Shown: positions 47,084 through 60,183, counted from the stretch's first letter. The stretch: 64,000 nt of DNA from Phlegmacium glaucopus (GCA_015039465.1 MU130362.1:262667-326666); one strand, 5' to 3'. Numbers and translations are program-made. The notes: generated by a model not told the origin, from the letters alone.

Positions 47084-47533
47084 TTTTAATTTTAATTCCA
47101 ATTTTGTTCTAATTGTCTTATTGGATAGTTAAGCCATGGCTTGGGCCAAGGCCAAGCCAAAGCCAACGTGAAGCCAAATTTTGACCAGAAGCCATGGCCT
47201 AAGCCAAGCCAGGCCAAGGCCAAGGGGTTTGGCCTTGGCCTGGCAAAAGTGAAGCCGAAGCCAAGGAAAGCCAGGCCAAAGCCAAGCCAGCACATCACTA
47301 GTGCTGACTGATAGTGGGAATGTGATGACAAAGAAATAGTTGTTATGGTGAAGATGTGGTAATGGGTTTGGAGTAACATCAGAAGAGCCAGAATGATACA
47401 GAGAAGTCTCAGAGTTGGATGTGGGAAGAGTAGTTCTGGAAGTAAAGAAAAGCACTGGAATGGAGTATGGACTACCAGAGACAACTCTGATGGAGCTGGA
47501 CTGGAGTAATGTATAATGGAATGTAACACATCT

Positions 47534-47790
47534 AGGAGCTTAATCTATCCAAGAGCAGCAATAGTGGTTAGCACTGCTCCAATAAGATCACCCATTCATA
47601 GTATCTCTAAGACAGACCCAGGACACCCAGGACACCCCCTGGAGTTTGGGGAAAAAAGGACATTGGAATAATACCTTTTTAGAGCACTCCATTAGAGCTC
47701 TAAGAGCTCTGGGAGTATCTTGGAGCATCTTAGAGCATCCTTAGACTGTCCTGAGGCAAAAGTGTTTTTCCTGATGTTGAGAACACAGAA
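47534..47790. repeat. relic related to CATCAGG-ended elements
   Basis: It contains GGACACCCAGGACACCCCC, TTGGAGCATCTTAGAGCATC and AGACTGTCCTGAGGC, and ends TGTTTTTCCTGATG at about 47782, matching the right terminus of the 11064/24980 elements. The sequence to the left of the solo LTR (about 42060-42088, TCTTAGAGCATCC) is probably its other part. Confidence 0.5.
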
Positions 47791-47888
47791 AACCATTGAT
47801 CCATTTCTATTCTTCCTAAATAAGTGTGCTAGCCTATGCTGACATAATAACATCACATACCAACTCTGGCCACTACCCTCTTTCTCAG

Positions 47889-48905
47889 TAGTGCTTAAAG
47901 GTCTGGTCTGGTCTTTTGAGCCTCAGTGTTAAGTTTAAAACAAGGGGTCACATCGGAGTAATGCTGGATCAGACAGAACAGAACTGGAACAAGTAACAGA
48001 AAGGACTTTGGCCTCAGCATATGTGCTGTGCCGCCCAGCTCCTACAATGTCCTGATTTCGGAACCAGAAGAGAACGGAAAGTCAGAAGACCTTAGTGACT
48101 TTAGAGGACGAACAAGAGGAGGAAACTAAGATGATATTTGAACTGCAGGAAAACATACAAGTTCGAGTACTTTTAAATATAAAGGAATTGCAACCGAAAT
48201 ATAGAATATAAATATAAGTGCTGCGTTCTGCTCCCAGAAAAGGTCCTGCATTCTAGGGTGAATAATCCATGGCTGGTTTGCTGACTGATAGTGGGAAAGT
48301 GATGACAAAGGAATAGTTGTTGTGACGAGGGTGTGGTAAGGGGTTTGGGATATTGTCAGAAGAGTTGGAGTGATATGGAGAAGTCTCGGAGTCGGACGTA
48401 GGAGGAGTAGAGTCGGAGACAAGGGAAAGTACTGGAACAGAGTATGGACTACCGGAAGCAACTCCGACAGAGTCGGACCGGAGTGACGTGTGATGGGATG
48501 TAACACTCAGGGACATGGATCAAGACTGAGACCAGTCTACCTCAGTCCCAAGACCTCAAAAGACCAGACTGGACCACTGAAAACCAGCCTACATCAGTTT
48601 TTTGTGGTCTTAATAAGTCTTAACCAGTCTTCAACTGGTCTTCTGCTCACAAATATGCATTGTTGTATCAGAAACAGTTGTTCAGTTAGATAATAGCTTC
48701 CAAACAAGCCCAAGAATATTTAATTCTGTTAAGATTTGGATTTTCTACAATAATCATTGGAATGGGAAAGATTAGCATATTTCTGCTGGTTCAGACTGGT
48801 CTTGTTTTAGTCTTTCATTCTCAAATTTCAAAAAACCAGACTGCTAGTCCAGTCCAGTCCAGTTAACAGTTTTTTTCAGTTTTAAGATCAGACTTTCAAG
48901 CACTA
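47889..48905. mobile_element. miniature hAT, TAGTGTTT family, copy e, with nested LTR
   Basis: It starts TAGTGCTTAAAGGTCTGGT and ends AGACTTTCAAGCACTA. A perfect 8-bp duplication TTTCTCAG lies at 47881-47888 and 48906-48913. Removing the solo LTR at 47937-48505 and one CTCAG leaves about 443 bp, close to copies c and f. It is non-coding. Confidence 0.9.
47937..48505 (+). mobile_element. solo LTR, TGTTAAG family (569 bp)
   Basis: It starts TGTTAAGTTTAAAACAAGGG and ends GGGATGTAACA. A perfect 5-bp duplication CTCAG is at 47932-47936 and 48506-48510. It matches the LTR at 42089-47528 along its length without the hAT insertion. It lies inside a miniature hAT. Confidence 0.93.
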
Positions 48906-49490
48906 TTTCTCAGCCATTAATGATTATTTCATGCTCAAAAGTTTAAAGGACTGCTAAATCATTCTAATATCCACACATTAATTGTTACAAACTTTATTTT
49001 TCTTTTCTTTAACTCCACCAAACACAATACCATTTCATCAACATATGTTTTACATCCTCTTTTCATTTCCATTTACATATGTTTACCATACCTTTTTCAT
49101 CATTTCACTTACATGCATATGACTCATTGCATGAGTCACTTCTGTTTTTACCTATGACTCACCTCTTACATGTGGATGACTCATACACTTATGCAACTCA
49201 TCTCTTTTATATAAATACTGTATTTACAACAGCTGTATTCTCTAGCTAGTTCTTGAGAATCATACCTACTTTTCTATCTTGACCTTCCTCAAACTCTTAA
49301 GACAATACCTCAAGACAATCTCTTGGCATTCTTCTGAGCTCATTGTACAGACAAACCAATCTTTATACAACTGTCTATGATCAGAGTCATCTGAATTGTT
49401 CAAAGTTGTAACATTACTGGCAGATCACTTCCTATAAAATATTATGTCAAAAGGAGGGAATTACCTGCCCCTCCAGGACCTAATGGTTCA

Positions 49491-49570
49491 GCAGTTCAGT
49501 TCAGTTCAAACTGCATGAAACACAATTCTCTAAATCAACTCTGCACCTGAACTGAACTTTGGTAACCTTA
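49491..49570. mobile_element. 80-bp miniature related to hAT transposon 2 ends
   Basis: It starts TAATGGTTCAGCAGTTCAG and ends CTGAACTTTGGTAACCTTA, resembling the TAGGGTTACCAAAGTTCGG terminus of the element at 51509. The flanking 8-mers do not match. The sequence 48914-49490 holds no recognisable gene. Confidence 0.4.
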
Positions 49571-49611
49571 TAGAGCAACTAGTTTCAGGTAACATTTAGT
49601 GATGCTAATGG

Positions 49612-49894
49612 TGTTAGGGCAGCAGGGGATCTGGAGAGAAAAGGATAAGATCCCTGCTAAGGTGAAGGTGTATTATTGGATTCAGGTGCTGGTTCAGGAC
49701 TGGTTCATCCAATCAATGAGAATTTGAAGAATGAAGGTAAATAGGTGAAAATGAGAAGGGACTCAAATAATTTGTCTGTGGCAGAATATACAACTTCTAT
49801 ACAACTTCAAATTTGGGTTTTGATTTAGGTTTTGGTTTGGTTTTGGGATGGTTGCATTTGGCCAGTCTGATGAAAAACTGGGTATCCCCTGACA
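49612..49894. mobile_element. small TIR element related to the MITE at 5215
   Basis: The ends TGTTAGGG (49612-49619) and CCCTGACA (49887-49894) are imperfect inverted repeats. AATGG flanks it at 49607-49611 and 49895-49899. An internal AGCAGGGGATC / GATCCCTGCT pair is shared with the 5215-5628 element. The target repeat differs in length from the TTA there, so either the boundaries or the class assignment needs checking. From 49900 to 50230 I see no feature. Confidence 0.45.
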
Positions 49895-50239
49895 AATGGC
49901 TAAGCCAATCAATTTTGACTTTTTTATGTTGTAACTTCAAATAAATTAGTAGGATTTCTGAAAATATTTGTGTGGATAAATTTCTACAAAATCCAGTGGG
50001 TCTCTTGCAAATACTAAGCAGGAAATGTGGTCAAATTTGTCTGAATTCCCTCCATGGATTGCTTAGTGTTTTCAGGAGACCCACTGGCTTTGGGAAAGGT
50101 CTACCTACTCAAATATTCTTATAAATTTTACTAATGTATATGAAGCTACAGATTAAAAAAAAGTCAAAATTGGTTGGCTTAGCTGTTGGCATTGCTACTA
50201 ACTACAGTTACAGGATAAAATCATAAGGTAGGTAAAAAT

Positions 50240-50746
50240 GTGTACTTTACAGTCCCCCACGTTGTCCGGCTGGAGTCCACCAGACTTTTGGCAGTCTGGC
50301 GGACTCCAGTAAAATTCCGGTAAAAGTCTGGTCATAGTCCGGTCATAGTCCAGTCAGAGTCCGGTGAAAGTAGAAAAATGCCTGGACTGTATGTCTGGTC
50401 ACAGTCTGCTGGACTTCCACTGGACATCTGCCAGACTTTTGATGGAATTTAGGGTTATATTTAGATTTAGAGGTTAGGCTTAGGGTTATATTTAGATTTA
50501 GGGCTTAGGCTTAGGGCTTAGGATTAATATTTAGGGATGGGGATATTTTGTGTCTGCACAGTAGCGCATTCTTAGGTTAGGAGGGGATACAGGCATGTTT
50601 TGTACTTCCACTGGACTTCCACTGGACTTCCACCAGACTCTGACCGGACTCTGCTGGAGTCCAGTGGAAGTCCGGTGGAAGTCCAGCAGAGTCCCGTCAG
50701 TCCAGTGGAAGTCTGGCTGGACAATGTAGGGGAGTGTAAAGTCCTC
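50240..50746. mobile_element. miniature hAT, CAGTACTTTAC family, copy 2
   Basis: It starts GTGTACTTTACAGTCCCCC and ends with the complement of GAGGACTTTACACTCCCC. The flanking 8-mers GTAAAAAT (50232-50239) and GTATAAAT (50747-50754) match at seven of eight. It has subterminal arrays of GTCCGGT and TCCACTGGACT words, and a middle with TTTAGGGTTATATTTAGATT repeats. It is 507 bp and non-coding. Confidence 0.85.
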
Positions 50747-50932
50747 GTATAAATGTAAAAGACAGGATAAGAAATGAAAGATAAGAATAAATAAATGTAA
50801 TGAATATAGTCTCATATGATTAGTAGCAGAATGTTCCTATGAGGAATTAACAAGGGATTAATGTATTATTTGCCTCCTTTACTGATGACATTAGAAGCAA
50901 TGCACATCACATAGGGTTGAAACTCTCATTAC

Positions 50933-51433
50933 TAGTGTTTAAAAGTCCAGTCTGGTCCAGTCTATTGAGCCCCAGGGACATGGACCGAGACCAAGACCAG
51001 TCCATCTAAGTCCTAAGATGTCAAAGACCAGATTGGACTGCTCAAGACTGGTCTACATTGGTTTTTTGCAGTCATGGACTGGTCTAGACCAGATTCCAGT
51101 CTTAACTGATTTTAAACAGTCTTTAACTGGTTTTCTGCACAGAAATCATATCAGAAGTTTTTGTTCATTTAAATCAGAGCTTAAAAACAAGCCCAAGAAT
51201 GTTGAATTCTGTTAGGATTTGGATTTTTCTACATGGAAAGCAGAAACCTATCACTACATTTCTGCTGGTTCAGACTGGTCTTAACCACAAAAACCAGTTG
51301 ATCAAGACCAGTCTTTTTTCAGTCTTTGATTCTCAGATTTCAAAAAACCAAACTGCTGGTCTGGTCTTTAACCAGTCCAGTCTGGTCCAGTTAACAGTTT
51401 TTTGTGGTTTTAAGACCAGACTTCCAAGCATTA
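50933..51433. mobile_element. miniature hAT, TAGTGTTT family, copy f
   Basis: It starts TAGTGTTTAAAAGTCCAGT and ends AGACTTCCAAGCATTA (one change in the terminal CACTA). A perfect 8-bp duplication CTCATTAC is at 50925-50932 and 51434-51441. It is 501 bp with GACCAGACTGG-type words near both ends and no coding sequence. Confidence 0.9.
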
Positions 51434-51728
51434 CTCATTACCCTAACCTCAAATTTGGTAATTTTCAAAAAATTGGAAATCTTAGAATATTTTTTGGAAT
51501 ATTTTGCCTAGGGTTACCAAAGTTCGGTTCAGTTCAGTTCACCCTCCCTTTTGCCCGAACCATGAACTGAACCGTTTAGGTTTTGCCTGAACTGAACCTG
51601 AACTGAACTGAACCATTATGAACCGGTTCTCACAGTTCAGTTCAGTTCAAGAACCAGTTCGAACCACTGAACCGTATGTAAATTGACAAATGTCCATTTT
51701 ATTGAGTATATAGTCAATAAGCACCCAA

Positions 51729-54700
51729 CTATTTAATTTCTATGATCTCTACAGCCTCATGAGAAGCAGCATCATCAGAAACATTTAAGAATTTAGTTCT
51801 GTAAGCATCTCTGAGGATCTGAACCCTCCCAAAGGCTGTAGGATCTATACGTGTACGCTGTAGAGTGCCAACTAAACCTGCCGCAGAGAAGGCTCTCTCA
51901 GAAGCAACTGATGACCCTTGTATAGCAAGGTAGTCACGGGCAATGCGAGACAAGGTAGGGTATTGTCTTGAGTGATACTGTGAAACTTGAATTAGAGAAA
52001 GAAGATGTAAAATAATAACAACATACCCCCCACCACTTCACTGGGTTCAACCCATCCCCAGGCTCAAGAGGACTGTTGATATAGTCCAGAAGCTCCTTCC
52101 TAGGATTCTGACCTACATCATTTTCCGAAGCAGACCTCTTGAGGGATGAAAGTATCCAGTTGGAGCCATATCCATTGAAGGAACTATTGGCACCTTTATA
52201 AAGGACTTAGATCAATACATAAGTAATAAAGATTAATGCTAACCTTGGCCCTTGACTTCTAATGTTGAGGTTGATGTTTTTGGCGTCTTAGGTGGTTTAT
52301 AATATGTGTCAAACTTGTTAAAAGTCAGTGTTAATATGTTCATTGATGAGGAGTACACATACAACATGTTCAAGAGCAGAATATCCAGCATCATAATATG
52401 ATTTATCCCATTTATCCATACAATATTCAAGCTTGATTGAAGGATGCAAGGCTGGAAAATAAATGAGGAATAAAACCTATTTTATGGAAGAAAAAAACTC
52501 ACCAAGGCAGATGAAGTAGGTATCACTTTCATCAATAGTCTTATACCATTTCCGTAACTTCTCCAAGCCACATTTAAGAGCATCAGCAACAGGCAAAAAT
52601 TTTGGTGTATCATACATAATTTCCCAACGTGTTTGAAGTAACTCCAGAATTGGAATTGTCTTCCATGCAACTGACTGAGTTTCTGAAGAGAAAGAGGCTT
52701 GGGCTCCACGTGGCTCCTAATTATGGATCAGAATATAAGTATTAAGATATTGAAGAAACTTACCGCAAGAACCTCCTTAATAAGGCTCAGCAATTTCCAC
52801 TCATCTTCTTTGAGTTGATAGTCTGAGTATTGCTTGTTCCTCAGTTTCGGAAGAATTTCATCTGCAAACAGGCAAAATTTTTTGACAGCCTGATAATGAG
52901 GTCATTAATAAGATTAATGAAAAGAAAGCATTAAAATACCTTTTTGCACAAAACAAACCGCTCAATTAAGTCATACATTGATCCCCAACGGGTCCGTACC
53001 CACTTGACAAGCTCTAGTGGGGGTAAACCTTCATCTCGAGAGACCTTGGCAAAGTATGCCTTGGCCTGAGGTGAAGCACGAATCTAGCTTGGTAATTATC
53101 ATCTGAAAATAAAATATAAAAAGTGAAAATACCTGATTTACAAGGGCAAGAACCTTTCCGAGAACATCACCCGCAGTGAAATCAACTACATCATCAATTT
53201 CCTCCTCATCAGGGACATTCGCTAATTCAGACCAGTCAGCAAGCCAGTCCTCCTCGTCATCACCATACATATCCTCCTCCTCCTCATCCTCTACAGAAAC
53301 TGTACCATTTTTGGTTGATTTTTTATTCTTTGGAGCACGAGGGCCAACTGCCTCAATAAATGCTTTTGCTGAAAGGTAGACAGTGTGCTCCATGCACCTA
53401 AAAAACCATTCATTAGATACTATATTATTAAAATAATCATTGTCTTTATACCTGACTCAATGATCTTGAGCGACCCAATCCTTCTTGAAAGGAACAGAAA
53501 CACTGCGCTGAAGAGCACGGAGAGCCTTATCATTTGCAGTAGCATTATCGGCAGTTGCCCACCCAAGCTAAACATAAAATTTCGTTAGTTATATCAAAAT
53601 ATAAGTCAAAAAAAAGCATACTTTGCTCCGAATATCATATTGATCAAGAACCTCAAGAATCTTAGCAGCCATATTAGCACCACTGTGACTACCTTTCAGT
53701 TCCTCAAAACCAATCAGTCGGCTCTTTAACTCCCAGTCAACGGGCTGGCTAGGAGGGGCATCGATGTAGTGAGCAGTGATCGCAAGATAAGGGTCATATG
53801 CCTTTGAAGTCCATGCGTCGAAGGTAATTGAGATTTGACTAGTAATGGTCTACAAACAAGATGAATACAAGCAAATTATTTTGAAAAAAAAAAAAATCTA
53901 CCGCAAAATGCTCAGTAAGGCGGACAATAGCTTCATTAGCCTTCTCGATGACTTCCTCTCGAAGTTTTTGACGGTGGGGTATATCACTTTCCTTGGTAGC
54001 AGGACGTTGGTAGACCAGAAGCTTTCGGAAAGAATCTTCATCAACCACTCAAAACGACTAGAATTTTTTTATCAGGCACACATCATTGCATATAAGAAAT
54101 AAAAGACTTTACCTGATCACTTTGAACAATAAAATTTACGATGTGCTCAAGGACACCTTCTTTAGACCACTTTGTCTTCAAGAATTGATCGAGGCTAGGC
54201 TGCGTCAATCCCTGGGGATCTGGGTTGGCTTCAGCATTCAACGGAAGTGCAGCCAGGTTAGGTCCTATTCCAAGCGCCTTGCATTTCGTAAGGTATATCT
54301 CTCCATGCGTTTTCCAATTACTGAGAGCAGAAATAAGTAGATGATAAAAAAGGTAGTGATAATGAACATACCGTGCAATGTGCTTTCGCAAGGAACTGGT
54401 TCCCCCACTCATATATGCATTGACATTCTTTTTACCTTGATCTCTATGCCGAAATTGAGACTATGAATATTAAATAATAGCGGACACTTACTTGCAGACA
54501 TTACATATATGTCCTTTCGTGTTTTCGCTGTCTTCCACTGTGGCTTTCGTGTACATTGCTCGAATATCTCGGGTACGTTCATCGTGGCCTCGATGGTTGT
54601 GTTTACGAGGTGGCTACATTATTTCCAGTGAGATTACTGAACACAAATGAAGATCTTTGACTTACTTTGCGTTCAAGCTGTATTTCAGTCTGAAGACGCT

Positions 54701-55763
54701 CATACTGCTTAACGGGATCCTCATCATCATCCTCATCTCCACTGTCATCCCCACCATCGCCATCACCCTCCTCTCCAGTGTCAATAGTTCGGTTGGGGCC
54801 TAGTCCCTGGTCATCGTCGTCGTAATTGTTATCATTGTCGTAATCGTCGTCGTCGCCACTCGCAATCACCAGCCCATCTAGATAGTGTCATGATTAGTTT
54901 TATATAGATAGTATATATTTATTGCACCTTTTTTTGATTTCTGACCACCGTGTACGTGACAGAGGGGCTCGCGTATCATCGCTGGCCCATCTAGGTGACA
55001 TTGTGGTTAGTTTTATATAAATAATATATTTATCACACCTTTTTGTGATTTTTCGCTACTGTGTACACGACGTAGGGGCTCGCTTGTCATTGCTGGCCCA
55101 TCTAGGTAACATGTGGTTAGTTTTATATAAATAATGTATTTAGCACACCTTTTTTTGATTTTTGATTATCGTGTCCACGACGTAGGGGCTCGCTTGCCGT
55201 CGCCAGCCCATCTAGGTAATGTTTATGATTAGTTTTATATAAATACTGAATTTTATCGAACCTTTTTTCGATTTTTCACCACCTTTTAGGGTGGTTGGCC
55301 CATCTAAGTAATATTCTAGTCGGTTTTCTGTGAGTGATGACTATTAAAACATACTTTTTTTCGAATTTTCACCATCTTTGGTGTCTTTCTGACCTACTAA
55401 ACAACATAATCAATTAAATGAAAAAGAAGAGTGATATAGTTACTCACAGACAAAGTTGGTGGAAAAAAACCGGTGCGTTTTCGGAGATAAATGACCCTGC
55501 TTTGCTTGCTGGGCCCGAGTTGATGCTTGTTTAATCCTTTTCCCACCCACTCGACGTGCTGGTTCTTTTCCTTTGAGTCCGGATATAGCTGGCAGGGTGT
55601 GGGAGTCGCTGTCATCCTCTGTGGAGTTGGCTCGTTGGCGCTTTTTGGAAAGTTGGGGGTCGATAGTGGCTGCTTGGGCGCTTGGAGAGTGGAGCCATTC
55701 CATTTCGGATGCTTCCTTGAGTGTGCCGTCAGCGTTGCGAGCGGGGGCGTCTGGATCAGACAT
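51729..55763 (-). CDS. hAT transposase 2, BED-finger type, possibly one premature stop
   Basis: The start ATG is at 55761-55763 (MSDPDAPARN) and the stop at 51729. The first exon ends at 55448; five small repeated exons follow (see next entry), then a very acidic exon (GDDDDYDNDNNYDDDDQG), a BED-type finger with CNVC at about 54487-54500 and RKHIARYVHYH near 54380, the catalytic core with FDAWTS near 53815 and TADNATAND near 53550, an acidic insertion (EDEEEEDMYGDDEEDW), RTRWGSMYD near 52980, and the C-terminal ASERAFSAAG dimerisation region near 51890. Introns are 45-60 nt. One in-frame TGA at 53457-53459 sits next to a splice site where Arg is expected; otherwise I see no lesion. It could be active if that codon is spliced out or miscalled. 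Confidence 0.8.
54928..55396 (-). repeat. tandem exon-intron array in hAT transposase 2
   Basis: Five exons on the minus strand: 55355-55396 (42 nt), 55262-55303 (42 nt), 55149-55211 (63 nt), 55039-55101 (63 nt), 54928-54990 (63 nt). They are separated by introns of 51, 50, 47 and 48 nt, each starting GT and ending TAG. Every exon is phase 1 at both ends and a multiple of three, so each unit (about 111 bp) can be gained or lost without a frameshift. The 21-residue repeat reads like DGPAMTSEPLRRVHSSEKSQ with changes. It lies between the N-terminal basic part and the acidic exon, before the BED finger. Confidence 0.85.
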
Positions 55764-56049
55764 TAAAAAAATGTTACGTGGTTGTGTTGATTTTTTTGCG
55801 AAGGTTTGGAGCCGCGGCATCAACCGAGAATTTCAACTTCCGCTACCTTTCCATTCTTTAAGTATTGAATTAAGCTAGTTTTTCAGTCTATAGTTCAGTT
55901 TGAACCGTCAACTGATGAAAAATTTCTTTTATGAATTCGTTTATTACATTATGACAATTATTACTACTAGTAGAACAGCCAGAGGTAAGTAGTAATATAG
56001 GTGATGGGGTCCAGGAGATGAATACTACTGACAAACCAGATATTATTAT

Positions 56050-56830
56050 AAATGAACACGGGGGAATGTATGGTTGGTCGTCGTTGGTCATCTAAACGGG
56101 TGGGGGATGGGTCCAAACGGGCGGCGTATGTAGAGTCCAACCGAACAGATGGTTGTTGGCCGTCTAAACGGGTGGGTGTTGGGTCCAAATGGGCGTCGTA
56201 TGTAGTGTCCAACCGAACAGTTAGTTGGTTGTCGTTGGTTGTCTAAACGGGTGGGGGTTGGGTCCAAACGGGCGTCGTCGTCGTCGTCGTCGCCGTTTGT
56301 TGTTCATCCGTCGTGTTAAATTAGAAACTAAGATAAAAAATAACTCCCCCCTTTGGTTACTGTTCGGTCATCATCACAGTCAATTGTTCACTCACTCGTT
56401 TGATTGTTCATCGTCATTCGTTTGGACTTTGTGAGCGGTCTTGGATGGTGGTTAATAGTCGTAGTAGGTGGTGAGGGGTGCTGTACGTCGATAGAGAATA
56501 AAGAAAAAACCCCTGTTGAGGGGGTGGGGTTGCTAAAGCAACCGGTGTCTAAAACGGGGGCAGGGCGTCTAACAGGAGGTTGTGGCGAGGTGATGGTGGT
56601 GGAAGTGGTGGTGGTCCTCGTTGTCATTCGAGTTGGCGATGGTCGTTGTCATTGATAGTGTTGACGGGGTGGTTGCTAAAGCAACCGGCGTCTAAAACGG
56701 GGGCAGGGCGTCTAACAGGGGGTCGTGGCGAGGTGATGGTGGTGGAAGTGGTGGTGGTCCTCGTCGTCATTCGAGGTGGCGATGGTCGTTGTTGTCGGTA
56801 GTGGACCTGGTGGCCGCGGTAACGTGGTGA
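56050..56830. repeat. G-rich tandem repeats in the 5' region of hAT transposon 2
   Basis: Units starting TCTAAACGGGTGGG recur at 56091, 56163 and 56242 (72 and 79 bp). A CGT trinucleotide run is at about 56271-56293. A 143-bp block beginning GGTTGCTAAAGCAACC (itself a perfect 6-bp stem hairpin) occurs twice, at about 56529 and 56672. The strand is very rich in GGG and GGTGG runs, so G-quadruplexes are possible. No coding role is seen; 55824-57286 is upstream of the transposase start. Confidence 0.75.
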
Positions 56831-57824
56831 CCTGATATGACCGCCGTCATGGTCGTCGTGCTTGGCGTTATCGTCCTTGTGTGTTGCTGGTCGTTGCTGG
56901 CGTCGTTGGCATCATGGTCACTTGTGTTTGTTAGCTAGTAGAGGTGGGAATAGAGTTACGAATGGTTGCGAACGTAAGTAAGTAAATAATGAAAAGCAAC
57001 GAAAATATATAAACTCCGACTCCCAAAACGTCGGGTCCAGCGCCTAACGAGAATATTTATTGGATTTTAAGGTCAATTCTGCACAGAAAAATTAGAAAAA
57101 AATATTGGCAGAAAGTTCGGTTCGAACCGGTTCGAACCCGGTTCTCAAAAAAAATAATGGTGCCGAACCGAGAACCGAACCGACAAGTTGAAACCAGAAC
57201 TGGACTGAACTGAACCCGAACCGTCGGTTCGGTTCAGTCGGTTCGCGGTTCTTGAATCAGTTCTGAACCGAACTTCGGTAACCCTAATTTTGCCCATATT
57301 TAGGTGCTCAGTGAGTGATAATTGGCCCAACATAAAGTGAAGTATTATTTATTTAAATTGGGGCTAAGGAATTATTTGTTCTTAGCTCCAGCATACCCAC
57401 TGCAAGCTGGCACTGAAGGTTGACAGTGCTAGCTCCCCAGCCCCAAGCAGTAACATCTCAATTTCCTTCTTCACTAACACTGTTTCCAAAAGGACAGTGA
57501 TACCATCTAAGCACAGGTGTCTTGATCTCGATAGTCGTTGAAAATAGTATATCCCTTTGAGCTTGAAGCTTGACAGCACCTTTGCCCCACCCAAACTGCG
57601 CGGAGTCCATATGCCGAATTACCTAATAATCTGCCAGTCACTTGTTTTTTTTATTCTCATCGTTTGGGTTAAATATTGAGCGATTCCTCGTGGTTACAAG
57701 TTCATAGTGGCTAATCCGATCTTTCTGAACGTCGACGCCGGAACCCGAAGCTAAAGCGCTCAAGGCCTCATCCGAACGACAACAACGAGGCGTTGATTAG
57801 TCAGCATCGGTACCTAACGTTTAA

Positions 57825-60183
<2,359 letters not shown>

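Larger units (their letters stand above)
42439..47300 (+). mobile_element. complete hAT transposon 1 (4862 bp)
   Basis: A perfect 20-bp terminal inverted repeat TAGTGATGTGCTGGCTTGGC and a perfect 8-bp duplication GTGCTGAC (42431-42438 and 47301-47308). Both subterminal regions (to about 42600 and from about 47130) are dense in AAGCC/GGCTT words. It encodes a BED-finger hAT transposase on the plus strand and is inserted in a solo LTR whose sequence is continuous across the site. An LTR (44170-45078) has landed in its coding region. Confidence 0.95.
42089..47528 (+). mobile_element. solo LTR, TGTTAAG family, containing a hAT transposon
   Basis: It starts TGTTAAGTTTAGACAAAGGG and ends GGAATGTAACA. 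Flanks CATCC (42084-42088) and CATCT (47529-47533) are a 5-bp target duplication with one change. The net LTR length is about 570 bp after removing the hAT insertion (42439-47300 with its duplication). The second copy at 47937-48505 shows the uninterrupted form. Confidence 0.82.
51509..57286 (-). mobile_element. complete hAT transposon 2 (5778 bp)
   Basis: The ends TAGGGTTACCAAAGTTCGG (51509) and CCGAACTTCGGTAACCCTA (to 57286) are inverted repeats. A perfect 8-bp duplication ATTTTGCC is at 51501-51508 and 57287-57294. Subterminal GGTTCAG/CTGAACC arrays occur on both sides. The transposase gene is on the minus strand, and a G-rich repeated 5' region lies at about 56050-56830. It inserted about 640 bp upstream of the SRPK-type gene. 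Confidence 0.95.
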
